From assembly GCF_029784165.1 (NCBI RefSeq), contig NC_073695.1, positions 99,947,306 through 100,011,305 of the forward strand: 64,000 nt of DNA, read 5' to 3'. Made by a program: the position numbers and the translations under genes. Every line of letters begins with the position of its first letter. The stretch's first letter is position 1. The DNA is from Wyeomyia smithii. Lineage: Eukaryota; Arthropoda; Insecta; Diptera; Culicidae. The notes beneath the pieces were generated by a model. The model was not told the origin of the DNA and searched no databases. It saw nothing but the letters and a program-made list of their open reading frames with translations. Shown here in pieces: positions 11,087 to 21,779 of the stretch.

Positions 11087-13176
11087 ATTACTGTTGAGGC
11101 TGCTCCGCTGTTTTACGTTTTTAGGCATTTTTGCTAAATTTTGATTATGTAAATTTCTGACCGTTCTGGCCTCTGAAGGTTGGAGATATGTTCGAGATGA
11201 TTTTATTTCCATGTTCTTTAGGCCGCGTTTGGAGCCATATTTTTTTGGTTTGTTCCTATGCGTGCGACAATATGTATGAAACTTTTGGAAATGACAATCG
11301 ACTTCCTTCTGTTAATTACATGTAAATTTTATTCTTCATTATTTTTTCGTTTTTGGTCTCAACAGTTTTTAAAATTTATTTTCGTTTATTGGACTACATT
11401 TAGATATTTTTTGTGTTTAGAAAAGGTTTAAAAAAATAAGAGTTGCTTTCATTTGTTATTTTTTCTTTCCCTCACATATGTTTTCAGAATTTATGTTTTG
11501 TTTTCCTTTACGTGTTTTAGTTACTTGAAGTTATACGCACGATTATTTTTTTCTCGACTTCTTCTGAATATCAGGGATAATTTTCCAGTGTGAACTTTTG
11601 TATGCTTTCTTACCAGTTTTTAGAGAAGTTTTAGAGTTGTTAGACGTTAATTTAGGGATAAATTTTTAATAGTAGTTTTTTACCTAACGTAGGACAAATT
11701 CGAGCTCAATTTTTTGGGTTTTCCTGGTTTTTGAAAGATTTAACTGTTTTCCAGTTCAATCAGTATGCTGCGTATTTTTTTAATTCATCTACCTTGTAGA
11801 ATATTTTTTACTTCTCTAGCTTCTGCAGAAGCTTTCTGCCATATTAAGTCCGGCCCCTTAACAATAATATTTTTAAGTAATAGAAAAAAATACTTCTTGA
11901 CTTGGTAGGATTAACTATAGCATGTAAGTTAAAATTGAAGACTACGTGGTGGGATGGGGATGGGGTTTTATAACTAAGCAGAAAAAAACTGAATTTCTAC
12001 TAAATAATTCAAATAAACAAATAAGTGAAACATTTTTTCTTCCTTTTTTACTTGAGATCACTCGGATTATCTATATTGAAAATCGACAACTGTCTATTGA
12101 CAGCATTTTTCATTGGTTCCAAATATGGTATGTTAAATAGGTAATAAATAAACAGCCAATTTACATTGTTTCTTTTCAACAATTAATATGATCAAAATTA
12201 CGTTTTGCACTGATTCAAACAAACCGTATCTAATCAGTTAACATCCTAGAACAAAAACCAATCTTTAATTGCCGCCTACCGGTCTTGCTTCCAGCGTGTA
12301 ATCAATTACTACACGAACGATCGGACAATGTTTTATGTGTTTACCAAAAACCTCCGCAAGCAGGTATCTACCGGTGTACCAGTCTTATTCATTGCCACAC
12401 TCTACCTATCCTGTCAGACCACAAACGTTCGGCCCCTTAACGGTATCCTGCCAGCTAGCAAACGGTTCAAACGGCTCTGTCCGTCATAACTCTATGCGAA
12501 ACCATTCCATTGTTGGTTCCTGGAAAGCCGACACCAAAGAAAAACCTGCCACAGCAGGTTGCCTTTGTTTACACATCTGAATGAAATCAAGCTATTTACG
12601 TGGACCATTGCCTTGTTGTTCGGCGGGTTCTTACCTTTTGAAGCACGTTCTTCGTCAAATTTTAGTCCCTTTTTGTTTTACGAACGCTGCGAACCGTGGC
12701 ACGAAGTCGACACACTGGCTTGTGGTATTGTATTTCATGTTCGGTCTTCAGTTTACCAACTAATATCTTCTTTGGCCAATGGTGGATCACGTACTTGACG
12801 AACTTTTACGAATGGAAGAAAACCGGAGGAAATTGTGTATTGTTGATATACAGTCCATTGACACTGCTGGCGTAATAATGTTCACCGACAAAAAGAATTT
12901 GTTCTGAACGGTTCGTGCAAGATGAATGATATCTCGGCTAAGAGGTGTTACGTTTGTTGATTTCCTAAAATATTTTGCTTTCAATGAAAACACGTGTATC
13001 GTGTGTCAGATTTTACAAAATTACAAAGACATTTTATGGACAAAAAATTGAATAAACTTCAAATAGGTTGAAAAAATATTAGTTAAATGCCTCGATCAAG
13101 ATTTTTGATCTGAACGCAGTTCTTAGAAAAAAGTGTTAATATTATTTTATTAATTGAATTAAATTTATTTTTTCAG
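11087..13176. other. T-rich then mixed sequence, no recognised gene
   Basis: Up to about 11830 the + strand is T-rich. From about 12270 to 12830 composition becomes GC-richer with short ORFs in several frames (for example 12335-12580 and a hydrophobic, ATG-less frame at 12559-12798). None shows a domain I recognise. The GC shift may mark host regulatory or exonic DNA upstream of the possible exon at 13177. Confidence 0.35.
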
Positions 13177-13217
13177 ACATCCAAACCATCACCTATGGGC
13201 CACAAGTGAAGAAAAAG
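13177..13217 (+). CDS. Candidate internal micro-exon
   Basis: A 41-nt stretch is preceded by a pyrimidine-rich tract ending TTTATTTTTTCAG and followed by the consensus donor GTAAGT. One frame is open: 2 nt plus 13 codons (IQTITYGPQVKKK), so it would enter in phase 1 and leave in phase 0. It sits at the start of a GC-richer region. I do not recognise the peptide. Matching splice signals this short arise by chance in 64 kb, so confidence is low. Confidence 0.22.
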
Positions 13218-14395
13218 GTAAGTCTCACTATTAGTGTACTGCAGCCCACATTTTTTCAAACACTTTCCGGGAAAAGCCTCTCGTCAATAACCTGCCCCAA
13301 CATCATCACCATGATTAATCGATGTGGGAGTAGCGGTGGCAACAAACCATTGGCCGCCACCCGTGTCATTTGCTGAGCCCATCCTACAATAGGCCAAATA
13401 GGTTCAATTTCAAATTTTGCACCTCATTCAACGCCACTTGCTACCGCATCAGCAGCGGTGGCAGTCAGCCAGTTTTACTGTGCTTCGGAGTTCAAGTCGA
13501 TGACCTCTTCCGGTACATGACCTATCGCAACAAAAAACATAAAGTGCGCCGGTATGGTGCCTACCTGCTTGCCTACTGCCGCGCCTTCCTGTCGCAATAA
13601 AGTCGGGGACCTGCTCCAAAGTGCGCATCGGCACCAGAACGTTGCACTTTTGCCCTGAACTTATACGTCGCTCTGCTGATACTCTTTACCTGTCATCGAA
13701 GGCCTAACGGGTTTAAAATCAAAATCAAAGGGCGCTTTTTATTTACTCCATGTAAACAAAAGTTAGTCAACGAACCGACGACGGACCGCGTCCGACAGTA
13801 CAGGCCAACTTTGTAGTACTGCCAGATGTCAACAACCTTTAAACTTAAAAAAAAAATCGAAAAGAATAATACCAGCCACAACGCAATAGGCGCGCTGCGG
13901 CAGGAGAATGTGTGCGTCCCGAAAGTGTCAATGGAACCAACCGACCGAGTGCAGCCCAGTGAAGCGGTCGCGGGCAGCGAGAGGAACATCGAACCGGAGG
14001 TGGGGGTACTTTCGTATGAAAATGAAAACACTCAATGTTTTCGTACGAAGCGACATCGTGTTCGTGCAGTAGACTATGGTAGGCCGCGTCACTTTCCAGC
14101 CTTTAGGGCCTGAGGAAACAGAGCTGCCAGAATGAGCGAGAATTTATGGTTCATTGGCAGTTTATTTGTAATAAACTAATTCCAACTCGTCATTGATGGG
14201 AAATTAAAATAGAACATAAAAATTGAGAGTTATTGATATAAGTTTCAGAAAACGTGAAACGTTACGTGCTGAGACTCACTGCCAAGGTTACGTGAATTAT
14301 TCGTAATTATCACCCAAAAGCCTTGATTTTATGTCGTCAGTGACAGACATTTTCTTCAGTTCAAAAATACTTATTTGTTAGTCTTTCGATAAGAG
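13218..14395. other. GC-richer island without recognised gene
   Basis: About 13230-14110 is clearly richer in GC than its surroundings and has overlapping ORFs on both strands (the largest 112 codons, 13693-14031, minus). Because both strands are open at once and no domain is visible, I read this as non-coding host sequence (intron, UTR or enhancer). 14110-14395 is AT-rich. Confidence 0.35.
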
Positions 14396-15350
14396 CAGTT
14401 CCACATAGAATGTCCTAGTTTTAATTATTTTTTAATTTTCATTTTTGATTTGGCTGAAACTTTGCATAGACGTTTCTTTGGGCAAAAGATGTCATTTTGT
14501 GCTATTGGTTTAATTTTTGGGAACACGACTCATTTTCTTTGGGAAGCTATTTAAAGTGCTATTTTGGGAAGGTATTGACTTTTAAAAATGTTTTCAGAGA
14601 GAACACGGTCTGTTTGATCGGTGTGACGTCTTCGACAAAGCTGTAGATAAAAAATTTTGTCTTTCCGAAAAAAATAAAGCCTTGGTACTACAGGACAATT
14701 GCGGGCTAGTGCTACGATCGTGCTGACACTAACAGTCTCACCCGATCCGAGACTCAAACTTACGACGACTGGCTTGATAGGCCAGCATCGTAGCTCGAGA
14801 CCAACTGGAAGGTTTTCCGAAAAAAATATACACTTTGAACAATGGAGACTGTCCGATCATGGAGAAATCAGAAAAAAATAATATTACAAACCGTTTTAAC
14901 TGTAAACATATTTTTAATTACCCATAGATTACTGATATTGAAGATTAAAAATATTTTTACAGTCATAACGGGTTTTTTGGCTGGAATAGTGTCTTTGGCC
15001 AAATTGTAAATAATAATTTTGTCCTTCCAGTCCTTACAGGATAAAAATGCTTTGTGAAAAAAATAAATGAAAAACAAAAATTTGTTCAAAACTATATATT
15101 TTTTTTCGATTTCTCCATTATTATACAGCTCTAGTCTTTTGTAGTTTTTATGAAGAAAACAGATTTTTCAAAAATAAGCTTGTGTAGATAAAATTAATTT
15201 TTAATTTTTCTTTTAACATTTTTTTCGAAAAAAATTGTTTTTTTCGAGAGTGTATTTTTTTTTTTTTTGAAAAGACGAAACTATTATCTTCAACTTTACC
15301 GAAGACGTCACACCGTTTAAACAATTCGTACTTCTAGTAAATTTGATGTC
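14396..15350. mobile_element. Long inverted-repeat element family, copy 1
   Basis: The left arm around TTTGGCTGAAACTTTGCATA (14451-14470) and GTGTGACGTCTTCGACAAAG (14620-14639) is homologous, inverted, to 39300-39490. The central part 15105-15320 is homologous, in direct orientation, to 39105-39345. A third, more diverged copy is at about 62200-62975. The family has terminal arms starting near a TTCCACA...motif and no ORF. This copy contains a SINE insertion at 14677-14813. Confidence 0.6.
14662..14828 (-). mobile_element. tRNA-like SINE (family 2), minus strand, with TSD
   Basis: The insert 14677-14813 is flanked by perfect 15-bp duplications TTTCCGAAAAAAATA (14662-14676 and 14814-14828). 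Read on the minus strand it begins CAGTTGGTCTCGAGC and ends CCAAGGCTTTA. It matches 33191-33373 and 35873-36068 but lacks an internal segment between the CCGCAATTGTCC block and the 3' end. The region between the B-box-like and terminal blocks is shared with the family. Confidence 0.85.
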
Positions 15351-15621
15351 ATTTAAATTTATCTCTAGATATTGTTGCGTAAAAATGAATTTTCAACTCT
15401 TCTGCGTATTAGGGCCAAGACGTGAAATAAATTAAACTTGCAAGACTGGAAAACGCAGCTTCGTGTCACAAAATATGTATTTCAAATTCTTTCAGGAGGC
15501 CGCATAGCTCTGTGTGATCCGCAAAGGGAGCCGCGGGGTCAAAAAGTTTAGGAACTGCTGTGATATCTGATACCAATGACATCAACATATTATGCTGCAT
15601 CCGATGGCTACCGTCTCCGGA
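15351..15621. other. Spacer, nothing recognised
   Basis: AT-rich; a GC-richer piece at about 15490-15560 has no assignable feature. Confidence 0.4.
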
Positions 15622-16638
15622 TTGAGACGTAGGACTACGTCTTTGTTTTCTATACTAGATTACACTTTGGGGCCATCCACATACCACGTGGACAGATTTT
15701 TAACGTTTTTGAACCATCCCCCCCGTGGACAAATAAATTCTTTTTTTTTGTAGGGACCGTGGACATTACACAACCCCCTTCCCCAAGCTGTCCACGTGGT
15801 ATGTGGATGGCCCCTTTGTGAAATTGAAAATAAAACTGGCAAATGTTGCGTCAGATTTCAAACGATTATAGCAAGCGAACGACCTAATGCATCTTAGTCA
15901 TTCATATGTCGGTGGATAGATAAAATGTGTAATAATGTTTAACATTGTTGCTTTACTGCTTAATGGTGGAAAAAGGTGAAAAGTACCATATTTTAACTCA
16001 ACAAAGTGTTTTGGTTTGTTTGTCTTTCTCCAAGCTGCGTGGTCACGCCCTAATGGCAAAAATCTACTCTGAACTCGATACAAAAGACTGCGTGTAGAAA
16101 ATTCAGCTTCAGTTTAATTTGTTACACAATAGCGAGTGCAGTGCAGCTGTTTAAGTTTCGCGACACTGAGAAACGAGAGCTGCATGCGAGTCAACTTCCA
16201 GGCACTGCGGAACATGTTACCTTTATTTTGCATACGACAGCAACAGTTACCATCGTACGCTGCAGAATATTTAGCTGGCACAGCTACTGAAGGGCACAGC
16301 GGAGAGCAAACTTTATTATGTGCGGTCAAGCAAAATATTCAACGCTACCTATGGTTCGATTTTTAGCGTTCTGTAGCACGAATTTCTAACTGAAGATTGT
16401 GGAATCGGTTCTTTTCAGAACTATAGATGCTTGAAGATAAGAGTTATGAGAATTTTCGCAACTATTACTAGTGTAAAATTTTTATGTATTCATGCATCGT
16501 TAGTTTTACAATAACGACCATCAAAAATAAACGGTAGTGCTGCCTATGAACAGTTTAGCGCAGCATATAATATACACATTTAGTCCTACGTTACCATTTC
16601 ATACAACCCCTAGGGCTGTATACCTTGTAATATTTTTT
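15622..16638 (-). mobile_element. Palindrome-ended element family, copy 2 (minus)
   Basis: GACGTAGGACTACGTC at 15626-15641 and TAGTCCTACGTTA at 16581-16593 are the paired end motifs in inverted orientation. The leader GGGCTGTATACCTTGT (about 16613-16628) is the reverse complement of the leader at 6955. Next to the 15626 motif is the shared TTTGTTTTCTATACTAGA block. A 146-bp MITE (15669-15814) has inserted close to one end. Confidence 0.6.
15669..15814. mobile_element. MITE with perfect 27-bp terminal inverted repeats
   Basis: GGGGCCATCCACATACCACG (first 20 of 27 bp, 15669-15695) is exactly repeated in inverse at 15788-15814. The flanks read CACTTT and TTTGTG, compatible with a short duplication (CTTTG if one terminal base is given to the flank). 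The TIR embeds the E-box palindrome CCACGTGG. The core includes poly-C/T tracts. Related pieces: 9712-9835 and 17283-17322. Superfamily not assigned. Confidence 0.85.
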
Positions 16639-16649
16639 TATTCCAAATT

Positions 16650-17280
16650 TATTTAAAAAAAAAAATATTTCCTATAAAGAATTCACAGTGTTGCCCATTT
16701 TTCTGGTGCAGCTCGAAAACAATTACGATTAACGGGTTCGTCTTTGTGAGCTGTACACAAACTAAGCCACTTTTCGATGTCTTTATATGCGCAAAACTAC
16801 TGATCAGCCAAAGCATGTGCCATCGAACGGAACAAGTAATTATTGGACTGCACAATATGTGGGAGAATGGCGAGTGAAGCAAGACTTTCCATTTGATCTT
16901 TGCTTTGTAAAACACTTTTACAGTATGAGGTGGAGCGTTGTCATGCAGACGAATTACTTTTTTGTGCCTCTTCTCGTCTCGGAACTGTTTCCCGCGCAGT
17001 GTTCGCTTCAATTACATCAATTGAAGTCGATACTGTTCCCCAGTGAGGGTTTTATTCTGTTTCAACAGCTCATAATGATAAGTATAACCTTCACAGCTTG
17101 TTCATTCGGCCAAGCTGACGTTATAAAAACATGACCGCGTAGTGCCTATGATTTTCTTTTCTAATGAATCCATTTTTAATCACTCGTCACCATGCGTTGA
17201 AAAAACCCTTTCCATTCCCCTCTGGAGCAATTGTTCACAGGTGAAAAGTTGACGCTCATTTTCCCTGGGCTTCAAAAATC
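16650..17280 (-). pseudogene. Mariner (DD34D-type) transposase, catalytic half, decayed
   Basis: Read on the minus strand, the linker (ERQLFTCEQLLQR) is followed by the first catalytic Asp in a SDEKW-like motif (near 17205) and then HDNAPPH with the second Asp (near 16935). An LFRSMAHALADQ-like segment follows in another frame. Several frameshifts and stops break it, and the third Asp position appears to be Asn. It would cut and paste DNA at TA sites if intact; this copy cannot. The helix-turn-helix half lies at 18311-18480 and is separated by later insertions. Confidence 0.85.
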
Positions 17281-17282
17281 TG

Positions 17283-17322
17283 GTTGAAAATCTGTCCACG
17301 TGGAATGTGGATGGCCCCTAAT
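17283..17322. repeat. Half copy (single arm) of the GGGGCCATCC MITE
   Basis: CTGTCCACGTGGAATGTGGA at 17296 onward, ending in GGCCCC at 17322, matches one terminal repeat of the MITE at 15669-15814 with one mismatch. It lies between the two halves of the mariner pseudogene, adjacent to the Jockey fragment. No opposite arm is present. Confidence 0.7.
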
Positions 17323-17329
17323 GTGTTCT

Positions 17330-18310
17330 GCAGCGAAACGACGACTGCTTAAGACATTTCAACTGCTTTGGAGGACTGGAGGTTTTGCTGCGAATGTTTT
17401 CATTGTTGATGAATATGATGTCGAATTGATGCTTGAAGAGGTGAAGTAATCTTTCGCTCCTGGCCTGGACGGAATTCCTGTGGCATTGTTGAAAAGCTGC
17501 TGCCAATCTCTAAAAGCTGTTTCTTCTTTTCTATTCAGCTTGTAATTGGCAACCTTCACTTTTCCAAGCATTCAGAAGTTATCAGAAAGTATCTTCAAAA
17601 ATGGAGACAAACGAAACGTAAAAAACTGCAGGGGTATTACTTCCCTGTGTACCTGATCGAGGGCTTTGGAGTCTATCGTGAACAATCACCTTTCCACATT
17701 ACCACCAAATTGATCCAGTGTACACTGATCGTGTCGACCATCATATTTTGTTGGAGAAGCTGAGACGTTTGGTTGCTTCGGATCGACTTGTTGCATGATT
17801 TTGTACGTGTCCTTGTGACAGACGGATTGTGGTTTAACTTGGAGTATCGTAGTCCGAATGATTTTACAACTAGTCAAGAGTCCTGCAAGGAAGCACAAGA
17901 TGACCATTGTTATTATACTTGTTCATCAACGACGTCACATTCCTGTTGCCCTGTGGCTGCCGACTCCTTTATATTTTTGTTTACGTATTACGTATATATT
18001 ACGTATAAAAAATCACCAATATTGTTTCAGTGTTCTACTGATCGAAAAATCCTTGAACGTATTGATTGTTGCATTACAGACTGGAGAGTTTTGTTGACCA
18101 CAGAATTAGCCTTAAATCAGCCTTATTCATCTATCATCAATAAGGCCAACAAGCAATTAGTTATGATTTTCGAAAATTGGGAAAGGCTTTAACAATCCTT
18201 GTACACTGCGCTCACTCTACTGTTCATTAGTTCGTCCGATTTGGGAAGCTGCCTGCGTAATATTAAGACCACAAAAGGTTGGATAATTAAAATAAATCAA
18301 ATCAAATCAC
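17330..18310 (+). pseudogene. Jockey-like non-LTR retrotransposon fragment (reverse transcriptase)
   Basis: Plus-strand frames show in order: PGLDGIP (about 17458-17478), FKNGDKRNVKNCRGI-like (about 17590-17640), VLQGS (about 17876) followed by LFINDV (about 17920), and a C-terminal LTTELALN segment. These are reverse transcriptase blocks of Jockey-clade elements, with stops, frameshifts and missing pieces including the catalytic FADD block. It ends in an AAATC-type simple tail (about 18291-18310), marking the 3' end. It lies inside the mariner relic. Confidence 0.85.
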
Positions 18311-18480
18311 ATTCTCAAAACATGCAATCGTTTTATAATGGCTTGGCGGATAATAGCCAATACTGAAGCAAACTGAGCAAGCATCGATCAATTCCGTCAA
18401 TTCAGCGTCTTCAAAGGTTCTAAGCTTTCCTTCACGAAGACGGTCGTCAACAACGAAATTATTGTCTGTAATAGGTTATA
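18311..18480 (-). pseudogene. Mariner transposase helix-turn-helix half
   Basis: On the minus strand the frame DDRLREGKLRTFEDAELTEL is followed, after a one-base shift, by a KRLHVLRM segment. This is the N-terminal DNA-binding domain layout of DD34D mariners. With 16650-17280 it forms one element split by a Jockey insertion and a half MITE. The extreme N terminus and terminal repeat were not identified. Confidence 0.8.
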
Positions 18481-18669
18481 TAACTTTTTAGTTTTGAAAA
18501 ACCGAAAAATTGTTTAATACATTATCTTAAAGTACAATATCTTGAAAACATTTTTACAAAATTTTTACACGAAGTTTAACTTTGTCAAAAAAAAAAAACA
18601 ATTTTATTGCGATTTTTAGCGCTCAAAACATGATTTTTTCGGGAAAAACGTTCCAGTTACCGATCTCAA
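18481..18669. other. AT-rich spacer
   Basis: No feature recognised; may include the eroded 5' end of the mariner element. Confidence 0.3.
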
Positions 18670-19065
18670 AAGTCCCAGGATTATAATAAATATTGATATT
18701 TTGTTACAAACTTTTTGTATCAATTAGTGTTATAAACTTGGTCTCGTTGATAGTTAAAATATCAAAATTCCCTATCAACCTTACTTACTGATTATTACAA
18801 ATTATAGCAAGTTTTGTAAGGTTTTTGGCAGAAAAAGATCAGAATTAGCTAGAATGTATAATATTTTGTTAATTGAATAACAAATTTTGTTATAAATATG
18901 CTTTAAAAAACACACTTTCGAACATTCAAGTGTATGATAACAGAAATTGATATAATTCTGTACTTTTTATCATACTGGCATATCAAGAATATCACAGGCT
19001 TTGTTATTTCCATCAAGCTAATTTATGTCACCCGTTTGTTATAATCGTTTGATCGGGTTTGCACA
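18670..19065 (+). repeat. Dispersed AT-rich repeat, inverted partner at 29215-29640
   Basis: About 390 bp aligns collinearly, in inverse orientation, with 29215-29640. Examples are TATCATACTGGCATATCAAG (18970 region) and ATTATAGCAAGTTTTGTAAG (18800 region). Termini are not clear and there is no ORF. It is probably a non-autonomous DNA element or MITE. Confidence 0.7.
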
Positions 19066-19150
19066 GGAAATAAAATTCTTATAAAAACGATCGTTCAGGT
19101 ACCCGGCACACTTCTAAACTAATGAAATAATATGACTTTTTTTATTTCAG

Positions 19151-19261
19151 TTGATCCGCCGCGAGGCTATTGTAAACACCGCAAAGCTCCTTTTCTTTCC
19201 TCCTGATCACGCCAGGCTCAAAAACGAATTGTTCTTGCCTTTCGCTTTCCATCGTCGATAA
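19151..19261 (+). CDS. Possible 3'-terminal exon (weak)
   Basis: A pyrimidine-rich tract ending TTTTTTTATTTCAG is followed by an open frame of 36 codons beginning LIRREAIVNTAKLLFFPPD and ending in TAA. It is in phase 0, compatible with the phase-0 exit of the candidate exon at 13177. An AATAAA lies at 19364-19369. I do not recognise the peptide. Chance is a serious alternative. Confidence 0.15.
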   Translation: MIRREAIVNTAKLLFFPPDHARLKNELFLPFAFHRR

Positions 19262-19684
19262 CTCTCGAATGTGTGATTGAATCTTAATTATATTTTCAAT
19301 ACTAAATCTGAATCAAAACGCTGTCAAATGTTTCTCGACATGACGACTAGGGGCGCAGCGGTCAATAAAAAGAAGCGGTCAAACACTAACTTTATTCGGA
19401 ATAATTCACCAAAACGACAAAAAAATGAGCACCGCTCTGGAAATTAAATGAAATGATGACATTGTCAACTTTGACTAGTTCCTAATCGCAGGTTTAAATC
19501 TTAACAGAGTCAGGCCATTTGTCCAATGACTTGCGCATGTGTGTTCCGAGGCTTCCCAGAATTTTTTCCTTTATGGTACACTTTCCGGTATTGTACCTTT
19601 AGTGGTTGATGAGCACCCAGGATAGTTAAAGTTAACGAACAGGTATTCTGAACTCGAAGTGTGTCGTCTACGCTTTATTCAAGG
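19262..19684. other. Spacer, nothing recognised beyond a possible poly(A) signal
   Basis: Intermediate GC; AATAAA at 19364-19369 could serve the weak exon upstream. No ORF. Confidence 0.3.
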
Positions 19685-19872
19685 CCAAACGGTATCGAAT
19701 CCACAAATGGCCGACTTTGAGCTACCACTTCGAATTTTCAGAAGCACAAGACTCGGTAACAGTTAATGCGTCACCTGCACAGGAAACCTATTATTTATTT
19801 CCGAGTCTTGTGTTTCTGAAAATTCGAAGTGGTAGCTCGAAGTCGGCCGTTTGTGGATTCAATACCGTTTTA
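19685..19872. repeat. Long hairpin (72-bp inverted arms, 44-bp loop)
   Basis: Arms 19685-19756 and 19801-19872 are inverted and about 93% identical. They meet around a 44-bp loop (19757-19800). It could be a small foldback MITE or a transcript-level hairpin. The flanks show no obvious target duplication. There is no similarity to any coding sequence I recognise. Confidence 0.85.
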
Positions 19873-20768
19873 CCTTATGTTTTCGAAAATGTGTATAGGC
19901 GGAAGTCCATTAAAATAGGGGAGGTCAAGTCTATGTGGTTTATGTATAAATTCATGTCAGCGCTGCTTAAAACTAACTAAAGCTTCATCGAATTTATTGA
20001 AAGAAATGGTGTAAACGAGACCAAAATTAGTGATGGTTACTGGGAAATTTATTTATTATTTATTTAAGGATAGTTTTTATATTTACCGCGTTCTTATTGA
20101 TAAACTAGACTAGTGATCAACTATAACAAAAATCGTAATAGAAAAAACCGTAATAAATCGTCTTTCCAAATTGTGGATCAAGACTATTGTGTTTCATTTT
20201 ATGTGCTGTAACTACTGACGATAATTTCAATAAATTTCATCCAGAGTGGTGTGACCTGGGTTTTGCTGTTTTTATATAACTAATGAACAGAAAACGTTTA
20301 TTTTAAAATCCCACTATCCAAAGAGTAAAAGTTTATAATTGAAAAATGTTCGTCTTTCATTTTCGAGTTTTTAACCTTTTTTTCTGTTACGAACATATTA
20401 ACCGATTGTTACCGATTGAAGCTTATTTTAACATCGCTTTGGAAAATGAATTTATGATTTCGCTTTCTTGTTCTCGCACGCATTTTTGCTGTCGAATTCG
20501 CACCTTTTGAAAATTTTAATTTTCATCAGGTCGTTGTTCCTTTTTTGCTCTGCTAGTTAATCTGTGCGTAAATTAGAATACCGCTGCAGAATTTAAGAAA
20601 CTACAACAAGCTTGCGCCAAATTCAGTCTTGCTAACGTCAAACTTATAAAAAAATTGACACCATATTGTTTATCATGATTGTAAATAGTATTTTTGGCAA
20701 TTTTTGGGATAGACCCGATAACATTAATAAATCAAGTTATTCATGCAATAAAATTCACTTTACTGGAT
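19873..20768. other. AT-rich sequence, nothing recognised
   Basis: No ORF, no paired repeats seen. Confidence 0.5.
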
Positions 20769-20900
20769 GATTTGAAGCAAGGATGAAAATTATCACTCAC
20801 GTTCATTTTTTTTCACAAGCCGATAGCATATTTAATAAGCACAATTCTGAACAACTTTGTAAGACGAACTTGAATGATAATTTACATCCTTGATTGGAAG
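20769..20900. mobile_element. Short MITE with 9-bp duplication (Mutator-like), copy 1
   Basis: The element 20778-20891 starts CAAGGATGAAAATTATCACT and ends ATAATTTACATCCTT. The flanks GATTTGAAG and GATTGGAAG form a 9-bp duplication with one mismatch. The terminal sequence matches the longer copy at 25602-25974. A 9-bp duplication with long TIRs is the hallmark of Mutator-like elements. Confidence 0.7.
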
Positions 20901-21779
20901 AAGACGAACAAGTTTAGTTTGTTTTATGCACAATATGCTAGATTTCAGCTCTTCAAAAAACTGGATTATGTTTATAAATAACATTCATAAACTATCGTAA
21001 ACAATTCACATCTTCGCAAAAAGGTGCAAATGCAAATAGAATTATTTGATATTAAATCTAAAGTTCACTGACGAATTTAAAAATATTAGCATTTTAGACA
21101 CATAATCAAAAAAGTAGGTATCATTCTTGGCCGAATTTACCTTGAATTCTAATACGTAAAATTATTTGCAATAAATGAAAACGGAAATGCTCAATGCAAT
21201 CATGAATCTGTGCTGTTTGCTTGCAAATCTGTTTCGCAAATTTCCAGATCGAGAAAATATGAACGAAGAAACAGTTACAATTCAATCAATAGATAATTCT
21301 CTACTAGTTTTTCTGTATTTATGACCATTGCATAGCTCGGGTTATAATTTTGCCGACATTGAGTATTTTACCAAACTGAAAACAACTCGCAAAACTCGTG
21401 ACATGTGTTCCAAACAATACAACATTTTCCATCTTTATTTGCAGCCTTCTTTCAATGAGGAGTTTTTCAGAATTCTTTTAATGAAAAAACACAGTTAACA
21501 GAGCAATATAATTGAAACAACAAAGATTTTGGTAAAACTTCAAAAACTGTTTTCTATTCTGGAAAAAAGTTTACGTTAATGATTAGTGTTCAGACTTTAA
21601 CAGTACCTAGATATTCTAAAATGCCCACTTCCGGTTATTCACCAGGCTTACTTTGTCGGTTCAGCTGAAGAAATAAAAAATATTATATATTTATTCCACT
21701 GGAAGTATGGAGACGCATGGTTGATTGCATAGTATCTATTCAAAGCTAATAATCACAACTAAACTCGAAACCCAACAAT
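20901..21779. other. AT-rich sequence, nothing recognised
   Basis: No gene, TE end or RNA seen. Confidence 0.5.

Noticed and set aside
12559..12798. Signal-peptide-like frame (hydrophobic stretch IALLFGGFLPF)
   Set aside because: No ATG at its start and no acceptor or Kozak context that would place it in an exon.
13693..14031. 112-codon minus frame with a hydrophobic segment
   Set aside because: The opposite strand is also open over the same bases; no other sign of coding.
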